Of a stretch of 64,000 nucleotides of DNA, positions 33,968 to 42,661 are shown in pieces (position 1 is the first letter of the stretch; the number at the start of each line of letters is the position of its first letter). This DNA comes from CBDCYS01 sp965226245 (GTDB lineage Bacteria > Acidobacteriota > Terriglobia > Bryobacterales > UBA6623): contig CBDDCL010000015.1 in assembly GCA_965226245.1 (NCBI GenBank), positions 2,914,001 to 2,978,000 on the forward strand, written 5' to 3'. The translations under genes were made by a program, and so were the position numbers. The notes under the pieces are model-generated. The model was not told the origin of the DNA, ran no database searches, and saw nothing but the letters and a program-made list of their open reading frames with translations.

Positions 33968-34994
33968 ATGGGGTATTTAGTTGACTCCAGTAGCCACTAC
34001 ATCTTGGGGGTGGGGGTGCCGGCCCTGGGGGCCTCGACCATTGTCTTATAGGGAGCAGGGTCGGCGGCGACCGCCTGCTGGAGGAGGCGATAGCAAAGTT
34101 TGCCGCGCGACCGTGAGGTCCGCCGGTTGAAGCGGAACGTGAACTCGTCCAGGTAGTAGTCCAAATACTCGTGACTGACAGCCCCCTGGTGGGTCCCCAA
34201 CAGCCAGCGCTTTAGCAGAGAGGCGACACGATGGACTCTCGGCAGCAGCTTACTCGCCGATTGCCGCTTCCCGCGCAGCACGGTGACTTCATGGCGGTAT
34301 CCTTTGTTCTCCAATCCCGCATAGCCTTCCCAGCCGTCGGTGTGCACGAGGCTGCCAGGTTGGATAGCTTCTTCGACAAAGGCTTCCAAGCTCGCCGCTG
34401 AGGCATCCGCGATCCGACGGAGCCGGATGCGACCCATACCGCGCCCATCCTCCTCGGCAGCAACCGCAACTAACGCTTTGCCAACCATTTCGCGACCTCG
34501 GACGCCCTCTTCGACTCCGCCCACATACGTTTCGTCCACCTCCACCCGGCCGACCAGCCGATTGCGACCGGGGCGCACCATGGCGCGGCGGAACTTGTGC
34601 AGCCAGGTCCAGGCGGTTACATAGCTACCCAAACCCAAGACCCGCTGCAACTCCAGCGCGCTGGCCCCGCCTTTTTGCGTTGTCACCCACCAAGCCGCCC
34701 GGAACCACAACGTCAAGGGCTTGCGGGTGTCCTGGAAAATCGTGCCCGCCGTCACCGAGGCCTGGTAACCGCAGTCGGCGCAGAGCAGCAGATTGCGTTT
34801 GCTGGCCCATGAGGACTGGATCCCACAGCGCGGGCACACGAACCCCTCCGGCCAGCGCAGCTTCAGCAGGTACTCCCGGCACGCCTCCTCGGTCGAGAAT
34901 CGAGCTTCCAACTCGACGAGGTTTCGGGGGTAGTCCTCCTTCATGCCCCCAACCACAACATATTGTGGCTACTGGAGTCAACTAAATACCCCAT
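33968..34994 (-). mobile_element. IS1595-family element, copy 1
   Basis: The 1027-bp element has ends ATGGGGTATTTAGTTGACTC and its complement and is flanked by the 8-bp duplication CATTCCGA (33960-33967, 34995-35002), as usual for IS1595. It sits in the PD-(D/E)XK-like gene. Copy 3 has the same length; copy 2 is 76 bp longer. Confidence 0.93.
33997..34944 (-). CDS. IS1595-family transposase (copy 1)
   Basis: The ATG at 34944 gives 315 residues; a GTG four codons upstream is possible. An N-terminal zinc ribbon (CPRCG about residue 39, CADCG about 58) precedes the IS1595/ISXO2-type DDE domain: VEVDETYVGG, VHTDGWEGYAGL and HEYLDYYLDEFTFRFNRR. It moves the element with 8-bp target duplications. 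The reading frame is complete. It differs from copy 3 by a few codons near the C-terminus (LCYR and EAPRA here, LFYR and EATRA in copies 2 and 3). Confidence 0.92.
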   Translation of the reverse strand: MKEDYPRNLVELEARFSTEEACREYLLKLRWPEGFVCPRCGIQSSWASKRNLLLCADCGYQASVTAGTIFQDTRKPLTLWFRAAWWVTTQKGGASALELQRVLGLGSYVTAWTWLHKFRRAMVRPGRNRLVGRVEVDETYVGGVEEGVRGREMVGKALVAVAAEEDGRGMGRIRLRRIADASAASLEAFVEEAIQPGSLVHTDGWEGYAGLENKGYRHEVTVLRGKRQSASKLLPRVHRVASLLKRWLLGTHQGAVSHEYLDYYLDEFTFRFNRRTSRSRGKLCYRLLQQAVAADPAPYKTMVEAPRAGTPTPKM

Positions 34995-35249
34995 CATTCC
35001 GAATCCATTTCCAAGCCCAAGATGCTGCTGACGAGGCCGGCAAGCGTCGGTTTGAAGCGCCGAAGAGATTCTTTGAATAGCTTCGCAAGGGCCTCAGTCT
35101 TCCCTGTGAGTTCTCCTTTCTTTCCTCTTTGATTAAAGTCCACAAGCAGAATGTGAAGGTCAAATGATGGGTTGGCAGAGATGCTTGTGCCGAAGAGCGC
35201 GTATTTGTTTGCCCGCTCGATCTGGTGTTCTGTCGCCAGTTCTGTTAGG

Positions 35250-36352
35250 ATGGGGTATTTAGTTGACTCCAGTAGCCACTACATCTTGGGGGTGGGGGTG
35301 CCGGCCCTGGTGGCCTCGACCATTGTCTTATAGGGAGCAGGGTCGGCGGCGACCGCCTGCTGGAGGAGGCGATAGAAAAGTTTGCCGCGCGACCGTGAGG
35401 TCCGCCGGTTGAAGCGGAACGTGAACTCGTCCAGGTAGTAGTCCAAATACTCGTGACTGACAGCCCCCTGGTGGGTCCCCAACAGCCAGCGCTTTAGCAG
35501 AGAGGCGACACGATGGACTCTCGGCAGCAGCTTACTCGCCGATTGCCGCTTCCCGCGCAGCACGGTGACTTCATGGCGGTATCCTTTGTTCTCCAATCCC
35601 GCATAGCCTTCCCAGCCGTCGGTGTGCACGAGGCTGCCAGGTTGGATAGCTTCTTCGACAAAGGCTTCCTTGGGTTTGGGTAGCTATGTAACCGCCTGGA
35701 CCTGGCTGCACAAGTTCCGCCGCGCCATGGTGCGCCCCCGGTCGCAAGCTCGCCGCTGAGGCATCCGCGATCCGACGGAGCCGGATGCGACCCATACCGC
35801 GCCCATCCTCCTCGGCAGCAACCGCAACTAACGCTTTGCCAACCATTTCGCGACCTCGGACGCCCTCTTCGACTCCGCCCACATACGTTTCGTCCACCTC
35901 CACCCGGCCGACCAGCCGATTGCGACCGGGGCGCACCATGGCGCGGCGGAACTTGTGCAGCCAGGTCCAGGCGGTTACATAGCTACCCAAACCCAAGACC
36001 CGCTGCAACTCCAGCGCGCTGGCCCCGCCTTTTTGCGTTGTCACCCACCAAGCCGCCCGGAACCACAACGTCAAGGGCTTGCGGGTGTCCTGGAAAATCG
36101 TGCCCGCCGTCACCGAGGCCTGGTAACCGCAGTCGGCGCAGAGCAGCAGATTGCGTTTGCTGGCCCATGAGGACTGGATCCCACAGCGCGGGCACACGAA
36201 CCCCTCCGGCCAGCGCAGCTTCAGCAGGTACTCCCGGCACGCCTCCTCGGTCGAGAATCGAGCTTCCAACTCGACGAGGTTTCGGGGGTAGTCCTCCTTC
36301 ATGCCCCCAACCACAACATATTGTGGCTACTGGAGTCAACTAAATACCCCAT
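35250..36352 (-). mobile_element. IS1595-family element, copy 2, with internal inverted duplication
   Basis: Same ends as copy 1, flanked by CTGTTAGG (35242-35249, 36353-36360). Length is 1103 bp, 76 more than the others, because of an inverted copy of internal sequence at 35670-35745. Confidence 0.93.
35279..36302 (-). pseudogene. IS1595-family transposase, broken (copy 2)
   Basis: The transposase is like copies 1 and 3 up to IADASAASL. There a 76-bp insert (35670-35745) enters and shifts the frame, giving a false end GEQRIPP. The C-terminal part continues in another frame from 35629 to 35279 (HTDGWEGYAGL and on). The insert is the reverse complement of 35922-35996 of the same gene plus one extra base, so it is an inverted duplication. 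The catalytic core is split, so this copy cannot make transposase but its ends could be used in trans. Confidence 0.9.
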
Positions 36353-37050
36353 CTGTTAGGTACGTTAGGAGCTGGATGAATGCATAGAAGGCATTCTGAT
36401 CCGCTCCGACTTTTATTTCCCCGAGACAAGGTTGTTCCCGTTTACCTGAAGTTCGTAGCGCCACGTAGTCGATACCGCCCCTCCCCGATTCTGGCCTGCC
36501 CACACCGGCAGCTCTGAGTGTTGGGATCTCTCTTTCTATGTAGCGGAACCGGTACGCGCCGCCAAGGGATTCGCTAGATACCCGAATCTCACCCGCCTCT
36601 TTTAGCAAGTGGACGACTCGGTTTGTGCCTATCGAGTCCGGCCCAAGAGCCTTTCGGGTCCTTGTCGCCACCGGGTCGAGAAACGGCTGGTTGATCCTCC
36701 CGTAACGACTTTGTATTTCGTTCAAAGACTCAGCGAACCAGGAGATTAACAGCGGCGCATCTTTTCCTTCGAAGGTCCGTACAAAGTCAGAGCAACGGCC
36801 GGTTTGAGTTGCTGTAGATAATTCACCGATCTCGTCGTACAGGACCCTAAGTTTGGTCACGACGGCACTCATCAGTTCACCTCACTTCCCACCATTCGCC
36901 ATCGTTGTGTAGTTGAACGTTGTCAAAGAGCTGCGCGAAATGCTGCGGCTGATCCAAATGCACCGGCACGACAATAGCGTGGTCGAAGGCATTTCGTAAC
37001 TTCCTTAATTCCGCAACCGCGGCGTGGCCCGAGACATGACAGTAGTGTAA

Positions 37051-37582
37051 CCTGAATTATGCACAGATTCGCTTTGCGAGTGCGGCTGCGTTCGTAGCGG
37101 CTTGACGGCCGTCGTAAGGTGGGAGCTCGGCAACTGGTCTTTTGGCTTCTCCGTCCCCGGTTTCCCCTCCCGCCCAGAATCCGCGTCGGCAAAACCCCGC
37201 TCCGAAGTGGCGTGTTTCCAGTACGTTGCGGCCAGTGCATAAAATTTTATGCATAGCGCATAGCCAGGCTCTCAGATCAACGCCCTCTCGACTACCGGCG
37301 GCAAGCCGCCGTAGGGAGTCGGCTTCCTGCCGCGGAAGTTGTCAAGGCGTGGATGCCCCGATTTTATTGGGCTGCGAGACCGTCACGGCTGGGCCTTGTT
37401 TGACGGCCCTTTGGGAGCTATGCTGTTTTCGCTTGGTAACCATTTGGGTGACCTCCTTTGGGTTGGCTGGTGAAGCTGGAATCTTTGCCAGCCTACCTTT
37501 TTACCCCATGTTTTCGGGCGTTCCCCAATGGTCCCTTGCGGCTCAGCCCTCCTCAGGTGCACCCCGCAATGCATAATTCAGG
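37051..37582 (-). mobile_element. 532-bp MITE related to IS1380 (copy B)
   Basis: Same sequence and length as copies A and C but in reverse orientation. It is flanked by TGTAA (37046-37050 and 37583-37587) and lies inside the MBL gene, 98 bp from the IS1380. Confidence 0.92.
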
Positions 37583-37685
37583 TGTAAAGGGATACTGTGA
37601 CTCTCGATCCATTGGAGCAACGGCCTGTTCTGTTCCTGGTCCAGGTAGCCCGGCCAGATAGAGGAAATGATGCAGGCTCCTGTCA

Positions 37686-39483
37686 CCTGAATTATGCACT
37701 GCGGGTACACCTGAGGAGGGCTGTGCCGCGAGGGACCATTGGGCGACCCCCGAAAACATGGGGTAATAAGGTAGGCTGGCAAAGATTCCAGCTTCGCCAG
37801 CCAACCCAAAGGAGGTCACCCAAATGGTTACCAAGCGAAAACAGCATAGCTCCAAAAACCCCGCCAAACAAGGCCGCGGCGCGACGGCTCCGCAGCCCAA
37901 TAAAATCGGGGCTTCCACGCCCTATCACTTCCGCGGCAAGAATCTGACTCCCTACGGCGGCCTGCTGCCGGTCGCCACCCTGCTCGAAAAACTCGGCTTC
38001 CAAGAGCTGCTGGAACAAACCCTCAGCGTCAAACGAATCACCCGTGTGATGAGCCTCTACCAGTTTGTGCTGGCCCTCGTGCTGGGCCTCTATGTCGGCT
38101 TTGCGCGGCTCAACCAACTCCGCTTCATCGCGCGCGACCCCATCCTGACCGGCATCTTGCAAGTGACGCGGCTGCCGCCGCAATCCACGCTGTGGCGCTT
38201 TCTGGCCTCGCTGCATCTCAACGTGGCGCGGCAGATCCTGTCGATGCAGCGCCAACTGCGCGAACGAGCCTGGGCGGCGGCCAACGTGCGGTTGACCACG
38301 GTGACGCTGGACACCGACACCACCGTGCACACCCTCTACGGCCAGCAGATGGGCGGGCGCAAGAGCTACAACCCCAAGAACAAGGGCAAGCGCAGCTACC
38401 AGCCGATACTGACCTTCCTGGCCGAGACGCGCGAATACCTGATGGGCGGGTTGCACAATGGCGACCGGCCCACGGGCAAAGAGATCGCGGCGCACCTCGA
38501 AAGTGCTTTCCAGGCTTTGCCGGCCAGTGTGAAGCGGATCTTGGCGCGGGCCGATTCCGGCTTTTATTGCTGGGAAGCGGTGGCAGCCTACGAACAAGCG
38601 CATTGTCAGTTCGTCATCGTGGCGCGCAAGACTAGGCGACTGGTCGAGCAGTTGCAGCAAGCGGAATGGAAGCCCTCGCCCCACAGCGACGCTGCGGCGG
38701 AGTGCGAATTCCTCTACCAGCCGCAAGGCTGGGGCAGGGCCTGCCGCTTTGTCGCGCTGCGTTATGAAAAGGAGCCGGAAACCGACGAGGTCGAGCAATA
38801 TCAGTTGTTTGCAACCAGCGCTTACACCTACCGCGTGTTCGTCACCAACCTCACCGAGCCGATCGCGGCGGTGGCGTGGTTTTACAACCAGCGGGCTGGG
38901 GCGGAGAACCTCATCAAAGAAGCCAACAACGACGCCGGGCTGGCGGCCCATCCTTCGCGCCGCTTTGACATGAACCGCAATCACTTTCAGTTGGTCATGC
39001 TGGCCTACAACCTCAACTGCTGGCTGCTGCTGTTCCAGCGCGAAGCCGACGCCACCCCGGAGAAGCTGCGCCACACCACCCTGGCGACGGCGCGGCTGCG
39101 CTTTCTGTTCGTGGCGGCCAAGATCTGGCGGCATGCCGGCAGAACGGGCATCAGCTACAGCGATCAGTACCAGGAGCAGGGCCTGTTCGAGCGGCTGATG
39201 CGGCGGCTGCGGGCGATGGCGCCGCCGGGATCGAGCTGCGCGCCGGTGGTGGAGGGTGCGCTGCGTTGAGGGGCGCTGCGCATAGAATTTTATGCACGGG
39301 CCGCAAGCTACTGGGAACATGCCGTTTGCGAGCCCGCTTTTGCCCGCCCGGAATTGGGAGGCGGCTCAAACCGGGAAGGAAACAGCAGAAAAGACGACTT
39401 GCTAAATCACTGAGTTGACACGACTGCCGCTACCGCCACAACTCCATCGGCGATGGCTACGCCGAACCTGTGCATAATTCAGG
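37686..39483 (+). mobile_element. IS1380-family element, full length
   Basis: The 1798-bp element has ends CCTGAATTATGCA and its complement and is flanked by TGTCA (37681-37685, 39484-39488). One transposase gene lies inside. Its outer 200-300 bp resemble but are not identical to the 532-bp MITEs, so the MITEs came from a related element. Confidence 0.93.
37824..39269 (+). CDS. IS1380-family transposase
   Basis: The ATG at 37824 follows a strong AAAGGAGGTCACCCAA site and gives 481 residues, the usual size. The DDE core shows TVTLDTDTTVHTLYGQQMGG (Asp), ILARADSGFYCWEAVAAYE (Asp) and FYNQRAGAENLIKEANNDAG (Glu), with the KSYNPKNKGKRSYQPIL block typical of IS1380. The reading frame is intact and both ends are present, so it may be active. 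It could mobilise the three MITEs, which share its terminal 13 bp. Confidence 0.95.
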   Translation: MVTKRKQHSSKNPAKQGRGATAPQPNKIGASTPYHFRGKNLTPYGGLLPVATLLEKLGFQELLEQTLSVKRITRVMSLYQFVLALVLGLYVGFARLNQLRFIARDPILTGILQVTRLPPQSTLWRFLASLHLNVARQILSMQRQLRERAWAAANVRLTTVTLDTDTTVHTLYGQQMGGRKSYNPKNKGKRSYQPILTFLAETREYLMGGLHNGDRPTGKEIAAHLESAFQALPASVKRILARADSGFYCWEAVAAYEQAHCQFVIVARKTRRLVEQLQQAEWKPSPHSDAAAECEFLYQPQGWGRACRFVALRYEKEPETDEVEQYQLFATSAYTYRVFVTNLTEPIAAVAWFYNQRAGAENLIKEANNDAGLAAHPSRRFDMNRNHFQLVMLAYNLNCWLLLFQREADATPEKLRHTTLATARLRFLFVAAKIWRHAGRTGISYSDQYQEQGLFERLMRRLRAMAPPGSSCAPVVEGALR

Positions 39484-40482
39484 TGTCAGGCAATGGGCCC
39501 GTTCAAGGTCCAGCATCATGCTCGGCCGGAAAAGGATGACCGATCGCGGCGCCACCTCGGGCAGAGACTCTGAGAATATCCGGTGGGGCCGATATCTGTT
39601 AGCGAGATCGAATGCCCGCGCCCGGACGATTCGTCGCTTTTGGCTCGACGGTAGGAACACCCTGATGTCTTCCCAGTCCGCTTGCGGAACTCGGTCGTTG
39701 CCGGTCGCACGCAGAACTTGTGCCGTGTACATGTCGATAATCAACTGGCGATCCGTTCTTTTGCAGGCGCGGAATAGGGTAACAATCCGGTCAATGTTTT
39801 GGCTCGAACACCAGAACAGGGGCATGCCTTTGGTCTGCTGGAACAGGTCAACAATGCGAGACTCCAGAGTTGCTTCGGTTGCGAAGGCCTGTTCATCCTG
39901 TCGGCGCCCAATTGTGGTGCCCTCCATGAGCAGAACATCGACGTCGCGTGGCGGGTCCGTGATGAGTCTCTTTACGAGGCTGCTCTTCCGGCCGTGGGTC
40001 CGGAAATCACCTGAGTAAAACAGGCCTTTGCCGTCGGCTTTCACCAAGAGCGCATAGCTGTCATATGCAGAGTGATCCATGAGAAAAGGCGTGATCGTGA
40101 AAGGGCCTAAAGCGATCGGTTTTCGATGTTGCAAATGAACCGTATTCTGTAATTTCGCCGAAGCTGGCGAGAAAAGCTCAGAGGATCGAAGAATGGCGTC
40201 GGCAGCCTCTCCTATGAGGAACGTCGTTTCTTTGGGAAGTCGATGTGCCAGACCGTAGTGATCCTCGTGTGGATGAGAGATGCACACCGCAAGCAAAGAG
40301 GGTTCGGGAGCAGCAAATCCCTTAATCGGATGGAGAGGTACTTGGAGAGGATCCGTTGCGTCCAGAGGAAGGCCGATGTCCAGTACGATCCTCTTGCCCT
40401 TAGATTCGATCTCGATGCAAGTGCCGCCGATCTCTCTTGTTCCTCGGTGGATACAAACTTTCACACGGAGCCCTTCGAATTG

Positions 40483-40620
40483 ATGAGTGCGGCTTTCAAC
40501 AGCATAGCCCGGAAGAAAGGTGAGTCAAAAAAAATCAAAGGTGGAAGGCGAACGAAAAAAGCGCTTCGCGAACCAGCCAGCAGCACTTTTGCGAGGCTCA
40601 TGTCAGGCGAACGGCGTCGA
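40483..40620. repeat. Long direct repeat, right copy flanking the MBL/nuclease island
   Basis: Partner of 33757-33895. The right end overlaps the last 20 or so bases of mobA (from 40598), and the left end is 20 bp upstream of the MBL start codon. Confidence 0.72.
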
Positions 40621-41185
40621 CGTCTTCGGGGCAATTGAGGTTCGTGAAGAGTTTCCCGTCCGGGTTGAACTTTGCATACTGCTCGGGCTGGAGCGTTCGT
40701 ACGCTCAGGGTCTGGAACGCGCTCGTCATTTTGTGGGCCCCACGCTCGACTTCGCGGCGAATCGTTTCTCGTGAACGCGATGCATAGACAGCGCACAGGG
40801 GTTGCGGCATCCCGTCCAGGTCAACGGGCAGCAGCACGTCAGCCGCCGATTCTCGGGCTTGCGATAGGAGGAATCCCAAAAAGTCCGGCGTGAGGCGGGG
40901 CATGTCGCAGGCTACGACCAGGTTCCATTCACTCGCGGAGTCATCGAGGGCCGCGAGCAAGCCGGCCAGGGGACCGAAACCATCTACCGGATCCGGGATC
41001 ACGCGGTGGCCGAGGTGTTGGTATTTCTCGACCGAGCCGACAAGCGTGGCTGATCCCGCCGCGGACTGAACCGTTCTGGCGACATGAGTTGCGAGCGGCC
41101 GGCCCTGCCATTCAAGTAAAGCTTTGTCTTGGCCGAAGCGGGAGCTTTTACCGCCGACTAGGACGTATCCAGCGGTTTCCGCCAT
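40598..41185 (-). CDS. mobA: Molybdenum cofactor guanylyltransferase (MobA)
   Basis: From the ATG at 41185 (195 aa, the usual size) the nucleotidyltransferase signature LVGGKSSRFGQDKALLEW appears near residue 8, then DPVDGFGPLAGLLAAL, VVACDMPRLTPDFL with the metal-binding Asp, and CPEDVDAVRLT at the end, a typical MobA C-terminus. It attaches GMP from GTP to molybdopterin-Mo to make the bis-MGD cofactor of DMSO-reductase-type enzymes, among them some formate dehydrogenases that are themselves selenoproteins. The frame extends to 41491 but that part overlaps trxB on the other strand. It diverges from trxB across 99 bp. Confidence 0.9.
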   Translation of the reverse strand: MAETAGYVLVGGKSSRFGQDKALLEWQGRPLATHVARTVQSAAGSATLVGSVEKYQHLGHRVIPDPVDGFGPLAGLLAALDDSASEWNLVVACDMPRLTPDFLGFLLSQARESAADVLLPVDLDGMPQPLCAVYASRSRETIRREVERGAHKMTSAFQTLSVRTLQPEQYAKFNPDGKLFTNLNCPEDVDAVRLT

Positions 41186-41284
41186 GAGTTGATTGTAGCG
41201 CGGGGGCCAGGGGATTTCCGCAACGGGACCGGCCTTGGCCGGTTTGTACAATGAGAGATTCGATAGAGAGGCAGAGGAAGACTC

Positions 41285-42208
41285 ATGGAAAAGGTCGTTG
41301 TCATCGGCTCCGGTTGTGCCGGAAACACCGCCGCTATTTATGCAGCTCGGGCTAGCCTGGAACCCCTGGTTTTCGAGGGCCTGGAAGCCGGTGGCCAGCT
41401 CTCGCTCACGACCGAGGTCGAAAACTACCCGGGCTTCCCCGAAGGGATCATGGGGCCCGAGCTCGTCGAGAACATGAAGAAGCAGGCGCAACGGTTCGGC
41501 GCCAAATACAGGCCCGGTGATGTCACCAAGGCCGACCTTTCCCAGCGCCCGTTCAAGCTGTGGGTCGGCGACGAAACGGTGGAGACGAAAACGCTGATCG
41601 TGGCTTCAGGAGCCTCGGCACGCTGGATGAACATTGAGTCGGAACAGAAACTGATCGGCCACGGGGTCAGCTCCTGTGCTACTTGCGACGGGTTCTTTTT
41701 TCGCGGCAAGCCGGTGACGGTTGTGGGAGGCGGTGATTCGGCGATGGAGGAGGCGACGTTTTTGACGAAGTTCGCCACCGAGGTCACGATCGTGCATCGC
41801 CGAGATGAGTTTCGCGCCTCAAAGATCATGCTCGACCGTGCCCAACGCAACGAGAAGATCAAATGGGTCACAAGCGCGGTGGTCGATGAGGTCCATGACG
41901 TCAGCCAGAACGAAGTGACGGGCGTTCGCCTGCGCGGCGCCAACAACGGCAAAACGTGGGAGCACCCTACGAGCGCGCTCTTTCTGGCGATTGGGCACAT
42001 CCCCAATACGAAGGTTTTTGACGGGCAGCTCGATCTCGACAAAGATGGCTACATCGTCTCAAAAGGCGGCGCGCGAACGAACGTCGAGGGGGTCTTCCAC
42101 GCGGGCGATGTGCAGGACCGTGTTTACAGGCAGGCGGTGACGGCGTCAGGAGCGGGCTGCATGGCGGCGATCGAGGCCGAGCGGTTCCTGGAAGCGATGG
42201 AAGGGTAG
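41285..42208 (+). CDS. trxB: Thioredoxin-disulfide reductase
   Basis: The 307-residue FAD/NADPH flavoprotein has the FAD site VIGSGCAGNTAA (6-17; Cys replaces the usual Pro), the redox pair Cys131-Ala-Thr-Cys134 in SSCATCDGFFF, the NADPH site VVGGGDSAMEEA and the C-terminal FAD motif VFHAGDVQDRVYRQAVTASG. GAGGAAG lies just before the ATG. It reduces thioredoxin with NADPH in the cytoplasm. Thioredoxin reductases can also reduce selenium compounds and Rdx proteins, which may matter for the selenium genes here. It faces away from mobA. Confidence 0.95.
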   Translation: MEKVVVIGSGCAGNTAAIYAARASLEPLVFEGLEAGGQLSLTTEVENYPGFPEGIMGPELVENMKKQAQRFGAKYRPGDVTKADLSQRPFKLWVGDETVETKTLIVASGASARWMNIESEQKLIGHGVSSCATCDGFFFRGKPVTVVGGGDSAMEEATFLTKFATEVTIVHRRDEFRASKIMLDRAQRNEKIKWVTSAVVDEVHDVSQNEVTGVRLRGANNGKTWEHPTSALFLAIGHIPNTKVFDGQLDLDKDGYIVSKGGARTNVEGVFHAGDVQDRVYRQAVTASGAGCMAAIEAERFLEAMEG

Positions 42209-42661
42209 CGGCTTTTGGGGCTCGGAGCCGGTTGTGAGGAATCAGAGGTCCGTGGGTTCCAACCCTGTCTTTGCGGCGATTCGAGACAGAGCCTTGGGGC
42301 TAGGTTTTGAAGACTGATTCCCCCACCTAAGGGCCCGCTCAAGAATAACTTCACACATTTGGGGCGAGGGTGTAGTTCCAGCTAGGTCGAGTTTTGTGCG
42401 AGATGAGGCGAAGTTGGCGGATGAGGTCGGTAAAGATTGGCATCTGCAAGTCAGACGCAGGAGGACCAGGAGAAGCGGCAGGAGCAACTCTCACCGCCAT
42501 AGGCGGTGGCTTACCTGTTGAGTTATTTTTGCGTCGCCCCTTAGGCTAGGGGGGGGCCAGTTGTACCGCACTTCGCCGCAGCGGTACACTCGAGTGTTTT
42601 ACTTCCGGACCGCGATTTTCGCGGTCGATGCATTTTCAGAGAGTGTTTGCTGCCGCGACGA
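42209..42661 (+). promoter_or_regulatory. Upstream region of the restriction-modification pair with three inverted repeats and a CTCGAG site
   Basis: No gene is recognised. The region holds CACCGCC-ATA-GGCGGTG (42493-42509), GTACCGC and GCGGTAC spaced by 11 nt (42563-42587), the 12-bp palindrome ACACTCGAGTGT (42586-42597) and GACCGCGA-TTT-TCGCGGTC (42608-42626). The last three lie within 100 bp of the methyltransferase start. The palindrome is centred on CTCGAG, the site of PaeR7I/XhoI-type enzymes. A role as operator or methylation-sensitive control is inferred only. Confidence 0.45.

Larger units (their letters stand above)
33917..36872 (-). pseudogene. PD-(D/E)XK-like protein, interrupted twice by IS1595
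   Basis: The ATG at 36872 begins MSAVVTKLRVLYDEIGELST, four bases after the stop of the MBL gene. The first exon-like part runs to 36353, the second covers 35241-34995 and the last 33959-33917. Removing the two IS1595 copies and one 8-bp duplication each gives 810 nt, exactly 270 codons (269 aa). The protein is mostly helical at first. It then shows GGIDYVALR...PCLGEIKVG, a D-x(n)-E-x-K pattern of PD-(D/E)XK nucleases, followed by NAFYAFIQLLTYLTELATEH. The C-terminus reads ECFEETKTLDLLWKA. Nuclease activity is inferred from this pattern only. I do not recognise the family. With the first insertion it would stop soon after residue 173. Confidence 0.8.
36877..40464 (-). pseudogene. MBL-fold/beta-CASP-like hydrolase, interrupted by IS1380 and a MITE
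   Basis: The ATG at 40464 starts MKVCIHRGTREIGGTCIEIE. The metal motif is HPHEDH (64-69), then MDHSAYDSYALLV, FYSGDFRTHGRK and LLMEGTTIGR. An RNase J-like second half includes FWCSSQNIDRIVTLFRA. Coding parts are 40464-39484, 37680-37583 and 37045-36877. Removing the IS1380, the MITE and one 5-bp duplication each gives 1248 nt, exactly 416 codons (415 aa). The rejoined sequence reads GACIISSIWPGYLDQEQNRP and later HYCHVSGHA and IVVPVHLDQP, the expected C-terminal beta-CASP/MBL motifs. It resembles exonuclease-like RNase J proteins. It overlaps no gene upstream and is followed after four bases by the PD-(D/E)XK-like gene, so the two formed an operon. Confidence 0.88.

Noticed and set aside
37692..39320. 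542-codon antisense frame opposite the IS1380 transposase
   Set aside because: Shadow of the plus-strand transposase, starting outside the element and with no family signal.
42236..42275. tRNA-like T-arm (GTGGGTTCCAACCC)
   Set aside because: Stem pairing fails and no acceptor or anticodon arms can be drawn.
42242..42487. Minus-strand frame with a hydrophobic start between trxB and the methylase
   Set aside because: Low-complexity composition, no neighbour logic, and it covers the probable control region of the R-M pair.
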